From Candidatus Abyssobacteria bacterium SURF_17 (lineage in GTDB: Bacteria; Abyssobacteria; SURF-5), in NCBI GenBank assembly GCA_003598055.1, contig QZKI01000091.1:1-64000 (forward strand): DNA of 64,000 nucleotides. The letters are read 5' to 3'. A program made the translations under genes and the position numbers. Of this stretch, positions 53,748 to 62,063 are shown one piece after another. Under the pieces are notes generated by a model. That model saw only the letters and a program-made list of their open reading frames with translations. It was not told where the DNA came from and did not search any database. The first letter of the stretch is position 1. Each line of letters begins with the position of its first letter.

Positions 53748-55136
53748 TCAGAACGGTTCGGGCTGTTTTGCCCGGTTTTCGAAGCGCACTTGTTCGCCGA
53801 AGAAGTTGAGGTCGATGACTCCGGTCGGCCCGTTGCGCTGCTTGGCGACAATTACTTCAGCCTTGTTCAAAAGATTTTCCGAAATCTCCTTGTTCGGGTT
53901 CTGCAAGCGCCAATAATACTCCTCACGGAAGAGCATGAGCACGACATCGGCATCCTGCTCGATAGCGCCGGATTCGCGCAAGTCTGCCAGTTGCGGCCGG
54001 TTTTCCTCGCGCTTTTCGACGGCGCGGCTGAGTTGCGAGAGCGCGATGACGGGCACCTCGAGCTCGCGCGCGAGGGCTTTGAGGTGGCGCGAGATCAGCG
54101 AAATTTCCTGCTGCCGGCTTTCAGGGCGCGCGGCGCGCTCCTCCATAAGTTGGAGATAATCGACAACGATGAGGTCGAGCTGTTTCCGCGCCTTGAGCAT
54201 GCGCGCCTTTGCGCGGATTTCCATGGCCGAGATGCTGGGTGAGTCGTCGATGAAGATCTTTGCCTGCGCGAGCCGTCCGGCCGCGTCGGTGAGATATGGG
54301 TAGAACTTGGCGTCAAAATATCCGGTCTGAAGATTCCTCAAGCTGAGGTCGCTCGAGCGTGCCTCGGAGCATAGCATCCTCAGGACGAGTTGCTGTTTCC
54401 CCATTTCCAGACTGAAAATGGCGACCGCTTTGTTCTCCCTCACGCCGACGTGTTCGGCGATGTTGAGGGCGAAGCTCGTCTTCCCCATCGAAGGCCGTCC
54501 CGCTACGATGATAAGGTCTGATTTCTGCAAACCTCTGAGCATGATGTCGAGGTCGACGAAGCCCGTCGGAATGCCCGTGACCTGGCGTCGGTCGTTATAG
54601 AGGTCGTCGACCCACTGGAACACGGGATGCACGAGGTCGCTGACGGAGCTGAGTGTGGACGTCACCCGCCGCTCGACGATGTCGAAGATGCGCTTCTCCG
54701 CATTGTCGAGCACCTCCTCGACATCGGGCCCTTCGCCGTATGCATCGGTCATGATCTCGTTCGCCGCTGCAAGCAGCTCCCTCAACCATGCCTTTTCGAG
54801 GACGATGCGTGTGTAATATTCGACGTGAGCGACCGTTGGCACCATGTCGAGGAGTTGCGCGAGATACGTGGCTCCGCCGACCGACTCGAGTTCGCCGTTT
54901 CCGCGTAGTTTGTCCGAGACGCTGATGAGGTCGACGGGCGAGCTCTGACCGTAAAGCTCCACGATTGCGCGGAAAACTCGCCGATGCGCCTCATCGTAAA
55001 AGTGATAATCGCGCAGCCTCTCGACGCTCTGCCCGATGGCGCGCTCGTCAAAAAGCATTGCGCCGAGAACGCTTTGCTCTGCTTCGCGATTATGGGGAGG
55101 AACTCTGGAAGGAGTTGCTGTTGCTTTTCTTGCCAC
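53748..55136 (-). CDS. dnaB: Replicative DNA helicase
   Basis: The 462-residue helicase has the N-terminal DnaG-interacting domain (NREAEQSVLGAMLFDERAIG), the Walker A GRPSMGKTSFALN, the Walker B LIVVDYLQLM and the C-terminal Arg/motif 4 segment with ADVVLMLFREEYY. No intein is present. It follows rplI on the same strand with a repeat in the gap, as in many rpsF-rplI-dnaB clusters. Confidence 0.96.
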   Translation of the reverse strand: MARKATATPSRVPPHNREAEQSVLGAMLFDERAIGQSVERLRDYHFYDEAHRRVFRAIVELYGQSSPVDLISVSDKLRGNGELESVGGATYLAQLLDMVPTVAHVEYYTRIVLEKAWLRELLAAANEIMTDAYGEGPDVEEVLDNAEKRIFDIVERRVTSTLSSVSDLVHPVFQWVDDLYNDRRQVTGIPTGFVDLDIMLRGLQKSDLIIVAGRPSMGKTSFALNIAEHVGVRENKAVAIFSLEMGKQQLVLRMLCSEARSSDLSLRNLQTGYFDAKFYPYLTDAAGRLAQAKIFIDDSPSISAMEIRAKARMLKARKQLDLIVVDYLQLMEERAARPESRQQEISLISRHLKALARELEVPVIALSQLSRAVEKREENRPQLADLRESGAIEQDADVVLMLFREEYYWRLQNPNKEISENLLNKAEVIVAKQRNGPTGVIDLNFFGEQVRFENRAKQPEPF

Positions 55137-55177
55137 GTGAGCCTCGTATCGGCCGGATTATCTTCGGTCGTCGGATT

Positions 55178-55273
55178 CCGAGGACATAATACCTATTCTC
55201 TCGGGAAAAGACAAAGAGCTATCGCCTTTCCAACTTCGACATGACGTGAGGAAATCAGGTGTTATGTCTCCGG
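55178..55273. repeat. MITE-like element with GGACATAATACC ends, copy 2
   Basis: CCGAGGACATAATACC at the left and GGTGTTATGTCTCCGG at the right are imperfect inverted repeats; the middle differs from copy 1 at 32406-32499. It lies in the region upstream of dnaB. Confidence 0.7.
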
Positions 55274-55366
55274 AATGTGCGGGGTCGCCCGCGAACGGCC
55301 CGTACAAAGGCATTTCGAACCTCGCGATGGGTTGCCGGGTGCTCTCATAGACCATTGGTGGCTGCC

Positions 55367-55810
55367 TCAGGCCTTCACGACCCAGAGCTTCAGTTTCGCT
55401 TCCACTTCGGGCATAATCTTGACAGGGACATTGAACACGCCGAGCGCCCTGATGGGCTCCTCCAGTTGCACGTTTCTCTTGTCGACTTCGACGCCTTCTT
55501 TGGCGAGTTGCTCCACGATGTCCAGTGCGGTGACAGAGCCGAACAATTTGTCTTCCTCACCGACTTGCACGGCGATGGTGCACGAGGTCTTGTTGATTTT
55601 TTCGGCGAGTTTGTTGGCTTCTTTGAACGTTTTTTCCTTCTTGTCGTGCAGCATTTTCCGCTCGTGTTCCAGTTGTCTCATATGGCCTGCGTCGGCTTTA
55701 ACGGCAAGGTTACGGGCGATGAGGTAGTTGCGGGCGTACCCGTCTTTGACCTCGATGACATCTCCGGCCTTGCCGAGGCTCTTGACGTCTTCCCTCAGGA
55801 TGACCTTCAT
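55367..55810 (-). CDS. rplI: 50S ribosomal protein L9
   Basis: The 147-residue L9 starts MKVILREDVKSLGKAGDVIE with the Gly-rich GYARNYLIARNLA. A long helix joins it to the C-terminal domain LFGSVTALDIVEQL. L9 binds 23S rRNA near the L1 stalk. It lies 201 bp after rpsR, with an imperfect GAAGGGC/GCCCTTC hairpin at 55932-55954 in between. Confidence 0.96.
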   Translation of the reverse strand: MKVILREDVKSLGKAGDVIEVKDGYARNYLIARNLAVKADAGHMRQLEHERKMLHDKKEKTFKEANKLAEKINKTSCTIAVQVGEEDKLFGSVTALDIVEQLAKEGVEVDKRNVQLEEPIRALGVFNVPVKIMPEVEAKLKLWVVKA

Positions 55811-56011
55811 CTGTTTTCCTTTCTCTTCGTGTCGGTGAGGCGGCGTGCCCTCGACGAGCTCAGCTGAGTCGTTCGGCTGTCAGGTTCGATTTGTTCACGG
55901 CCTTTGGCGACAGGCGCCCGCGAGTGAGGAAGGGCAACTCAAAGGCCCTTCGGCTTTCCCACCTCGTCGCGACTTCCCCCATGACTCGTTGAGGCGATGC
56001 AGAACGAATGA

Positions 56012-56248
56012 TCAGTCGGCGGTAAAGGGCATGAGCGCCACGATGCGTGCGCGCTTGATAGCGGCGCTGATGGCGCGCTGATGGCGCGCACAGTTGCCCG
56101 AGATTCTGCGGGGGATAATCTTGCCGCGCTCGGTCGTGTAATGTTTCAGCCGCTGGACATCTTTGTAGTCGATGTCGGCCGGTTTTACCTTGTCAACGCA
56201 GAAGCGACACACCTTCCTGCGTCTGAATGTTTTCTTTCCCTTTGGCAT
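56012..56248 (-). CDS. rpsR: 30S ribosomal protein S18, zinc form
   Basis: The 78-residue S18 has the C-plus motif KVCRFCVDK plus SGNCARHQ and the RNA-binding core [18 protein letters not shown]18 partners S6 (rpsF) on the 30S platform. Its gene follows ssb by 51 bp. Confidence 0.95.
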   Translation of the reverse strand: MPKGKKTFRRRKVCRFCVDKVKPADIDYKDVQRLKHYTTERGKIIPRRISGNCARHQRAISAAIKRARIVALMPFTAD

Positions 56249-56299
56249 CGATTCCTTTTCCTTGTGCGTGATGTGTTCCGGGGATACGAGTGAAATTCT

Positions 56300-56743
56300 C
56301 TAGAATGGTATGTCGTCGGACTCTTCGGGGCCGGGGGCCGACTCCGGCGGTGCGGCGGCTCCTTTGGCGCGCGGTTGCTGCGCTCCCTCACGGTCCTGAG
56401 CCCAATCCATGAACTGCACCCTGTTTGCCGTAACCTCGAGAACGGTTCTCTTCTGACCGCCCTCGGCCTCCCACTGCCGGCTCTGCAGCCGTCCCTCGAC
56501 GAAGACAGGCCTTCCCTTGCCCAGATATTCGACACAGCGTTCCGCCGCCTTCTGCCACACGCTCACATTGACGTAGCAGACTTCCTCGCGCTTTTCGCCG
56601 TCCTTGCCCATGAACGACGAGTTCACGGCCATTCGGAGGGTAGTGACGGGCACTCCGGACGGTGTGTAGCGGAGTTCGGGGTCCTGGGTGAGTCTTCCTG
56701 CAAGGAACACCTTGTTAACTTCGATCATGCTGAGCTGGGACAT
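56300..56743 (-). CDS. ssb: Single-stranded DNA-binding protein
   Basis: The 147-residue protein has the OB fold (NKVFLAGRLTQDPELRYTPS) and the SSB core RPVFVEGRLQSRQWE. A disordered Pro/Ala-rich linker leads to the acidic tip SDDIPF that recruits partners. Two ATGs (56743, 56728) are possible starts. The rpsF-ssb-rpsR order is conserved in bacteria. Confidence 0.95.
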   Translation of the reverse strand: MSQLSMIEVNKVFLAGRLTQDPELRYTPSGVPVTTLRMAVNSSFMGKDGEKREEVCYVNVSVWQKAAERCVEYLGKGRPVFVEGRLQSRQWEAEGGQKRTVLEVTANRVQFMDWAQDREGAQQPRAKGAAAPPESAPGPEESDDIPF

Positions 56744-56764
56744 GGCAGGGATTCCTCTCCACGC

Positions 56765-57070
56765 TTACGGCGCGGCTGATTTTTTCTCCACCGGTTTGAT
56801 GGTCTGATGGCGGATCACTTCTTCGCTGAGGCTGAAGTGTCTCGCGAGTTTGTCAACGATATCGCCCGGACCCTCGATATCCATCTTGAAGTAGGTGCCT
56901 TCGGAGAAACGTTGTAGCTCGTAAGCGAGCTTCTTCTTGCCCCAGTTCTCAAGCCCGAGGATGATGCCTCCGTTGCGCGTCACCTGTTCTTGTGCCTTTT
57001 CAGCGGCCTGTCCAATGGTTTCTTCCGAGGCATCCGGCCGGACGATAAACACCACCTCGTATTTATTCAA
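56765..57070 (-). CDS. rpsF: 30S ribosomal protein S6
   Basis: The 101-residue S6 starts MNKYEVVFIVRPDASEETIG and has GIILGLENWGKKKLAYELQR and the RHFSLSEEVIRHQTI tail. It binds S18 on the 30S platform. First gene of the operon, with its promoter at 57119-57147. Confidence 0.96.
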   Translation of the reverse strand: MNKYEVVFIVRPDASEETIGQAAEKAQEQVTRNGGIILGLENWGKKKLAYELQRFSEGTYFKMDIEGPGDIVDKLARHFSLSEEVIRHQTIKPVEKKSAAP

Positions 57071-57118
57071 TATTCCACCTCCACGAGCGGGATTCTGGCC
57101 CGCAATAGTTCGCGCTGT

Positions 57119-57147
57119 ATTGTATCACAGACCCGTTGGCATGGCAA
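57119..57147 (-). promoter_or_regulatory. Promoter of the rpsF operon
   Basis: Minus strand TTGCCA (57142-57147), 17-bp spacer, TACAAT (57119-57124), about 50 bp before the rpsF ATG, with GGAGGTGG as the ribosome binding site. Confidence 0.75.
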
Positions 57148-57199
57148 GTAATGCGCGAGCGCGATAGGGCCCTGTCCCTTACCATACCAGGAGAACGGA

Positions 57200-57235
57200 G
57201 ACAGCCTCTTTCGTTCCTGATGGAAAGAGGCTGTC
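57200..57235 (-). terminator. 13-bp perfect stem-loop downstream of the pyrophosphatase gene
   Basis: GACAGCCTCTTTC (57200-57212), 10-base loop, GAAAGAGGCTGTC (57223-57235). It lies 65 bp past the hppA stop and just upstream of the rpsF promoter. No T-tract follows on either strand, so it may be a terminator, transcript-end protector or regulatory palindrome. Confidence 0.4.
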
Positions 57236-57299
57236 GCCTGAAGCCGCTCCACGGATTTACGCCCGTGGGTCTCCGATAATAGATTCTGGCAGTCGCCTT

Positions 57300-59390
57300 C
57301 TATTGCATGATGAACAACGGCGCAAGCACGAGCGAAATTACCGCCATGAGCTTAATCAGAATGTTAATTGACGGGCCCACGGTGTCTTTGAGCGGGTCAC
57401 CGACGGTATCGCCGACAACAGCAGCCTTATGAGCCTCGGAGCCCTTGCCGCCGAAATTGCCCGCCTCGATGTATTTCTTCGCGTTGTCCATCGCGCCGCC
57501 GCTGTTGGCCATCTGGATGCCGAGCATGACGCCGACAACGAGCGCGCCGATGAGCATACCTGCGAGCCCGCTCGGGCCGAGGACAAAGCCGATGATAACC
57601 GGCGCCAATATCGCTATCGTTCCGGGCAGCAACATTCCCTTAATGGCGCTGTCCGTGCTGATGGCGACGCAGGTGGTCGGGTCAGGGTCCGCCTTGCCTT
57701 CCATGAGGCCTTTTATTTCACGGAACTGACGGCGCACTTCGGCAATCATCTGGAACGCGCATTTGCTGACTGCGCCGAACAAAAGCGAGCAGAACAGAAA
57801 CGGGAGCATGCCACCGATGAGCAAGCCTGCAATCACCTTTGGCTCGGTGAGCTGGACATCCACCAACCGTGCCGAACCCATGAAGGCCGTCGTAAGGCTC
57901 AGAGCTGCGAAGGCCGCTGACCCGATGGCGAAACCCTTTCCAATGGCGGCCGTCGTGTTGCCGACGGCGTCGAGATTGTCCGTGATTGCGCGCACGCTTT
58001 TATCAAGATGCGCCATTTCGGCGATTCCGCCGGCGTTGTCGGCGACCGGCCCGTAGCTGTCCACGGAGACGATCATGCCGGTGGTCGCGAGCATGCCGAG
58101 CGAAGCGAGCGCTATGCCATACATTCCGGAGACTTTGTAGGAGAATATCACTGCCGTAGCGAGCACAATCAGCGGAATTGCCGTGCTCATCATGCCGACA
58201 GCCATTCCTCCGGTGACCGTGATGGCCGGTCCGCTCTGGGATGATTCGGCAAGCTTTCTTACCGGTTTGTAATGTGCCGAGGTAAAGTATTCACTCGTGA
58301 AGCCGACAATGATACCCGAAACGATGCCAAACAGGTTGGCCCAGAAGGGACCCATTTTTGAGAATGTGCCGAATAGGCCCTGGAACGGAACGCCGACTTT
58401 CGAGATGATTATATAGCTCAGGATTATCGTCAGCCCTGCGGCAATGTACGTGCCGTTCATGAGCGCTTTCTGCGGGTTCTTGCCGCTGCTGACCTTCACA
58501 TACATTACGCCGAGGATGGAAGAGAATATCCCTGCGGCGGCGACAAGCAGCGGAATCAACTGAAGGGCCTGGAACTGTTCCAGGGTAATAATGTTGGTTA
58601 TGAGGAGCGAGAACGCGATGGCAATGCTGGCGATAATTGCTTCGACATAGCTCTCGAGAAGGTCAGCTCCGAGGCCGGCCACGTCTCCCACGTTGTCGCC
58701 CACGTTGTCCGCGATGACGCCGGGATTGCGCGGGTCATCTTCAGGAATCCCGGCCTCGACCTTACCAACGAGGTCGGCGCCCATGTCGGCGCCCTTCGTG
58801 AAGATGCCGCCGCCGGAACGAGCGAAGAGAGCGACCAAGCTTGCGCCCATCGCGTATCCGTTAATCGCGATGGGGTCAACGATGCCTTCCTTGCGGAATA
58901 TGAGGAGCAAGACGCACAGACCTGTGATGGACAGGCCGACGACGCTCATCCCCATGACTGCGCCGCCGGAGATGGCCACATCCAATGCACCGTGTACTCC
59001 TCCGGTGCGTGCGCCCTCGGCTGTGCGCGCGTTGGAGCGCGTCGCGATGCTCATGCCAATGTATCCGGAAAGCGCCGAAACAAAAGCGCCGATGATGAAG
59101 CAAATTGATGTCCGCACGCCGAGTTCCAGGGGCGGCCTGTCCGGAGCCAGGGCAGCCATGAGGAACGGTGCTATAGCAATAAGCCCCGCGATGACAATCA
59201 CGAACCCTGAGACGTACGTGTATTCGCGCTTCAGGAACGCCTTTGCGCCTTCCTGCACCATCTTCGAAATTTTTTGCATCCGCTCATTGCCGGGATCTTG
59301 CTTCATCACGTATGAGGCAAGATAACCTCCGAACAGAAGCGCAAGAATCCCGAAAATCAGTGCAACAAAAATACCTTGGTCAACACTCAT
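57300..59390 (-). CDS. hppA: Membrane-bound ion-translocating pyrophosphatase
   Basis: The 696-residue protein has about 16 hydrophobic segments and the substrate motif [20 protein letters not shown] followed by [20 protein letters not shown]. It also has [20 protein letters not shown] and [19 protein letters not shown]. The pair Ala and Gly in [10 protein letters not shown] is the K+-dependent type; K+-independent enzymes have Lys and Thr there. It pumps H+ or Na+ using PPi; the ion cannot be decided safely. Single-gene unit with a strong promoter at 59455-59484. Confidence 0.95.
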   Translation of the reverse strand: MSVDQGIFVALIFGILALLFGGYLASYVMKQDPGNERMQKISKMVQEGAKAFLKREYTYVSGFVIVIAGLIAIAPFLMAALAPDRPPLELGVRTSICFIIGAFVSALSGYIGMSIATRSNARTAEGARTGGVHGALDVAISGGAVMGMSVVGLSITGLCVLLLIFRKEGIVDPIAINGYAMGASLVALFARSGGGIFTKGADMGADLVGKVEAGIPEDDPRNPGVIADNVGDNVGDVAGLGADLLESYVEAIIASIAIAFSLLITNIITLEQFQALQLIPLLVAAAGIFSSILGVMYVKVSSGKNPQKALMNGTYIAAGLTIILSYIIISKVGVPFQGLFGTFSKMGPFWANLFGIVSGIIVGFTSEYFTSAHYKPVRKLAESSQSGPAITVTGGMAVGMMSTAIPLIVLATAVIFSYKVSGMYGIALASLGMLATTGMIVSVDSYGPVADNAGGIAEMAHLDKSVRAITDNLDAVGNTTAAIGKGFAIGSAAFAALSLTTAFMGSARLVDVQLTEPKVIAGLLIGGMLPFLFCSLLFGAVSKCAFQMIAEVRRQFREIKGLMEGKADPDPTTCVAISTDSAIKGMLLPGTIAILAPVIIGFVLGPSGLAGMLIGALVVGVMLGIQMANSGGAMDNAKKYIEAGNFGGKGSEAHKAAVVGDTVGDPLKDTVGPSINILIKLMAVISLVLAPLFIMQ

Positions 59391-59454
59391 AACCTCTCCT
59401 CCTCATCAAAATGGGGCAAAAAACGTTCAGGTAGGAACTGCACAATCGGGCGCT

Positions 59455-59484
59455 AGTATACAAGAAACCGCCTGGGTTTGTCAA
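59455..59484 (-). promoter_or_regulatory. Promoter of hppA
   Basis: Minus strand TTGACA (59479-59484), 18-bp spacer, TATACT (59455-59460), with GAGGAGGAGAGG before the start codon. Confidence 0.8.
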
Positions 59485-59488
59485 CGGT

Positions 59489-59526
59489 GGCCGCAGTGGC
59501 GCAGTGGCTGTGGCCGCAGTGGCACA
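59489..59526. repeat. Short tandem GTGGCCGCAGTGGC-type repeat
   Basis: Direct repeats of GGCCGCAGTGGC-like units spanning about 38 bp upstream of the hppA -35 region. They look like slipped-strand low-complexity sequence. Confidence 0.4.
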
Positions 59527-59656
59527 TTGCGAGATGAGTCAATGAGCCAGAGGGAATGTGACGGAGGGCAATTTGGAACATGACAACGTCTACAGAAATG
59601 AGAGGACCTCGGATTTCACGGTTACCTGAGGCTTTCATCATGACGATGCACAACGC

Positions 59657-60394
59657 CTAATAGTCCGGCTTGGCCAAACCCGCTATTTTCCACCCGCTCG
59701 CATGCCTTTCCAGCACCACCTGCTTATAAAGCTTGTTTCCAAACTGTATCCACGGCTTGACGACTACGGAAGCCATATCACCGTTTACCTCTTCGCCGAC
59801 AATCGTGAACGTCTTCTTCAGATTTCCGGTGACCATGAAACTCCCCTCGAGAAGCTCCTCGTGACACGCCAGGAGCTCCGACGCGCGGCTGCCGCTTGCC
59901 TGCCGGTAATCCTTTGCCGTCATCCCCGTGGAGTCCATTCGGCACATGAAACCTCTTACATCCACACACGAAAAGAATTTCTCGGCATTACCCGCGGCAA
60001 GCGCGTCGAGCGCTTCCTGGGCAGTTTCCTCGGCAGTCATGAATTGGCGAGAAAGCCTCACGTGGGGAAGGAATATGACCGCAGCGGCTATCACACAAAC
60101 AAGTAACACAACTCCCGCTCCGACCACTGCCGATTTGGAGAGCCGAAAGCTCCTTCTGGGGCCTCGCGCAACGCGCTTATGCGCGCCCGAGCTCTTTCTC
60201 ACCTGTGCGGTGCGCTCAGTTGCCGACCGTATCTTGCCGAGACATTCAAAGCACAGCAATGCCTCCGTCGGCCTCGATTGCTTTCCGACTTCGCCTCTTA
60301 CGAGCACTTTGGTGAGGCATTCTTCACAGCCAAACCTTCCGCACTTCTTACAGTAACCAATCGAGTTCTTGTTAGGATGCACCGCGCATTGCAT
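59657..60394 (-). CDS. Zinc-finger membrane protein with NTF2-like or lumazine-type extracytoplasmic domain
   Basis: The 245-residue protein has an N-terminal B-box-like zinc motif (MQCAVHPNKNSIGYCKKCGR, then FGCEEC and LLCFECLGKI), a basic linker (to about 90) and one membrane segment (VVGAGVVLLVCVIAAAVIFL). The C-terminal domain of about 130 residues (AEETAQEALDALAAGNAEKF...VVVKPWIQFGNKLY) resembles small membrane-bound DUF4878-like folds. The zinc part should be cytoplasmic and the C-terminal part outside. Function is unknown. It stands alone, transcribed away from the phosphatase. Confidence 0.6.
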   Translation of the reverse strand: MQCAVHPNKNSIGYCKKCGRFGCEECLTKVLVRGEVGKQSRPTEALLCFECLGKIRSATERTAQVRKSSGAHKRVARGPRRSFRLSKSAVVGAGVVLLVCVIAAAVIFLPHVRLSRQFMTAEETAQEALDALAAGNAEKFFSCVDVRGFMCRMDSTGMTAKDYRQASGSRASELLACHEELLEGSFMVTGNLKKTFTIVGEEVNGDMASVVVKPWIQFGNKLYKQVVLERHASGWKIAGLAKPDY

Positions 60395-60885
60395 TCTTGC
60401 CCCCTCCCGCTCTCAACGGCCCACTCACATTCATGAACCCCGTCGCGGTCCTTCGTTCACCACCATGGCACGAACGTTCCACAAGAAAAAGGAGCCGGGA
60501 ACACGGATAATCCTAATGGAAACGAATGCACCGAACGACAACGGATATGCTGCCCGCGAGTGCCACGCAGAATATCTCCGGCTTCTCTATTCGCGCAAAT
60601 CGTTTTCATTCGTGATTCGTGTATCGGAAGTCTTGACCGTCGGTTATGGCCATGCCCTCCCGCGTGCTGTCTGCCGGGTGAGACGAAGGGAACGTGCAAG
60701 ATTTAGTTTACTAATTCGGTAAATATATGTCAAGAACCATTTTTGCTGAAGTTGCAAAACGCCTGTCTGAGATCGCGCTCGGAGACGCAACCTTCCCTGC
60801 TTGCGGGGGCCTTGCGGATCAATTGCAGAATCCTGTGCAAAAGGGCATACTGACCTAAGAACATAGGAAAGAGGACATTTAGTCA
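60395..60885. other. Divergent intergenic region
   Basis: About 490 bp between the zinc-finger gene and the phosphatase gene. Short frames lack support. A moderate promoter for the phosphatase lies at 60823-60851. No RNA gene or repeat is evident. Confidence 0.5.
60823..60851 (+). promoter_or_regulatory. Candidate promoter of the SpoIIE-like phosphatase gene
   Basis: TTGCAG (60823-60828), 17-bp spacer, CATACT (60846-60851), about 35 bp before the ATG. Confidence 0.45.
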
Positions 60886-61659
60886 ATGGGAAATATCTCG
60901 ACGAGGAAGGCCGTCGCCAAGAGATTCACCTGTCACGAAGTATGGGGTGGAAATGAGCGTGCCGAACTCGACATCGATTTTGGCAGGCTCACCGGATATC
61001 TCCTCAGCCTACCCTATCAGACCGACAAGGGGGGTGATCTCTATTTCCTCTCCCTCTGTGACCAGGAGATGCTATCCAAGATCGTGGTTGCCGACGTGGC
61101 GGGACACGGAGAAATCGTTTCACAAGTCGCCGCCGGGTTGAGAACCCTGCTCCGGCAAAACGTCAACGAAGTGGACAACACGAAACTCCTCGTCTCGCTC
61201 AATGAGTCCCTTCGTCACAAACCGCTCAAGGGCAAATTTGTAACCATGGTGGCTGCCACATTCAACGGGCACAACGGGAATTTCGTATACGCATACGCCG
61301 GACACCCCACGGTGCTCCGGTTCAATTCAGCGCTCGGCAGATGGCAGTTTCTCGATGCCGTCGAAACATACAACTCCGGTGTTCCCCTCGGAATCATCGG
61401 CGACACCGAATACATTCAGATGAAGACACGGTTGAATGACGGCGACATTCTCCTTTTTTACACCGATGGCATAGTTGATGTGAAGAAAACCTCGGAAGAA
61501 CGCCTTAGCATAAATGGTCTCCTCGAGCTGTTGCAGCGTGCAGCTCGCGACCACCGTACGCCCCGCCAAATGGCCGACTCGCTCATCAAAGAAATTGCAG
61601 AATCCTGCGAAGGCAGCTTCACCGACGATGTCACCCTCCTTATCCTTAAAGTCAACTGA
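60886..61659 (+). CDS. SpoIIE/RsbU-type PP2C serine phosphatase
   Basis: The 257-residue protein starts at ATG 60886 with GAGGA upstream and has PP2C motifs in order: KIVVADVAGHGEIVSQVAAG, FNGHNGNFVYAYAGHPTVL, GDILLFYTDGIVDVKK and CEGSFTDDVTLLILKV. The GGDLYF-type metal block near residue 50 (DKGGDLYFLSL) completes the site. No receiver or sensor domain is attached. It could dephosphorylate an anti-sigma antagonist, but no partner-switch genes are nearby. Confidence 0.85.
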   Translation: MGNISTRKAVAKRFTCHEVWGGNERAELDIDFGRLTGYLLSLPYQTDKGGDLYFLSLCDQEMLSKIVVADVAGHGEIVSQVAAGLRTLLRQNVNEVDNTKLLVSLNESLRHKPLKGKFVTMVAATFNGHNGNFVYAYAGHPTVLRFNSALGRWQFLDAVETYNSGVPLGIIGDTEYIQMKTRLNDGDILLFYTDGIVDVKKTSEERLSINGLLELLQRAARDHRTPRQMADSLIKEIAESCEGSFTDDVTLLILKVN

Positions 61660-62063
61660 ACCGCAGGAGCTGGCTCGTCCCGAACACAACGAAATCCCCG
61701 TCGTGTCTTCTGCGTAGACTCTCACGCAGTTTCTATGGTAAGCCCTCGCTCCTCTTCGCTTCTTCTTGTGCGCAGTTCCACCTAAAGATGTGTTTCATCT
61801 AGGAATAAATTAACTATAACATTCACGGATACTTGCCGTTTGATTGTTCCAAAACATTACATTCATACAGAGTACGTTCCTTCATAAGTGCTTGCGTTTC
61901 TTTCTGGCAGATTGTATGTAATAATATGATGCGTTGCCCGTAAAGCTTTCTTGCCGACAGCGATTGCATAAGTGTTTTAATTATAGTTGCTTATGCCCAG
62001 CATTCCAGGATGTCAGAGCCTTGGCAGTCCTCTTGCTCAATTGGAAGTAGGTGGAGAGTGAAA
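61660..62063. other. Intergenic region before the spermidine-synthase-like gene
   Basis: About 400 bp, visibly AT-rich, with no gene. It includes the inverted repeat GCATAAG (61966-61972) and CTTATGC (61990-61996) separated by 17 bp. I see no clear promoter of consensus type. A GTGGAGAG ribosome site precedes ATG 62064. Confidence 0.5.
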
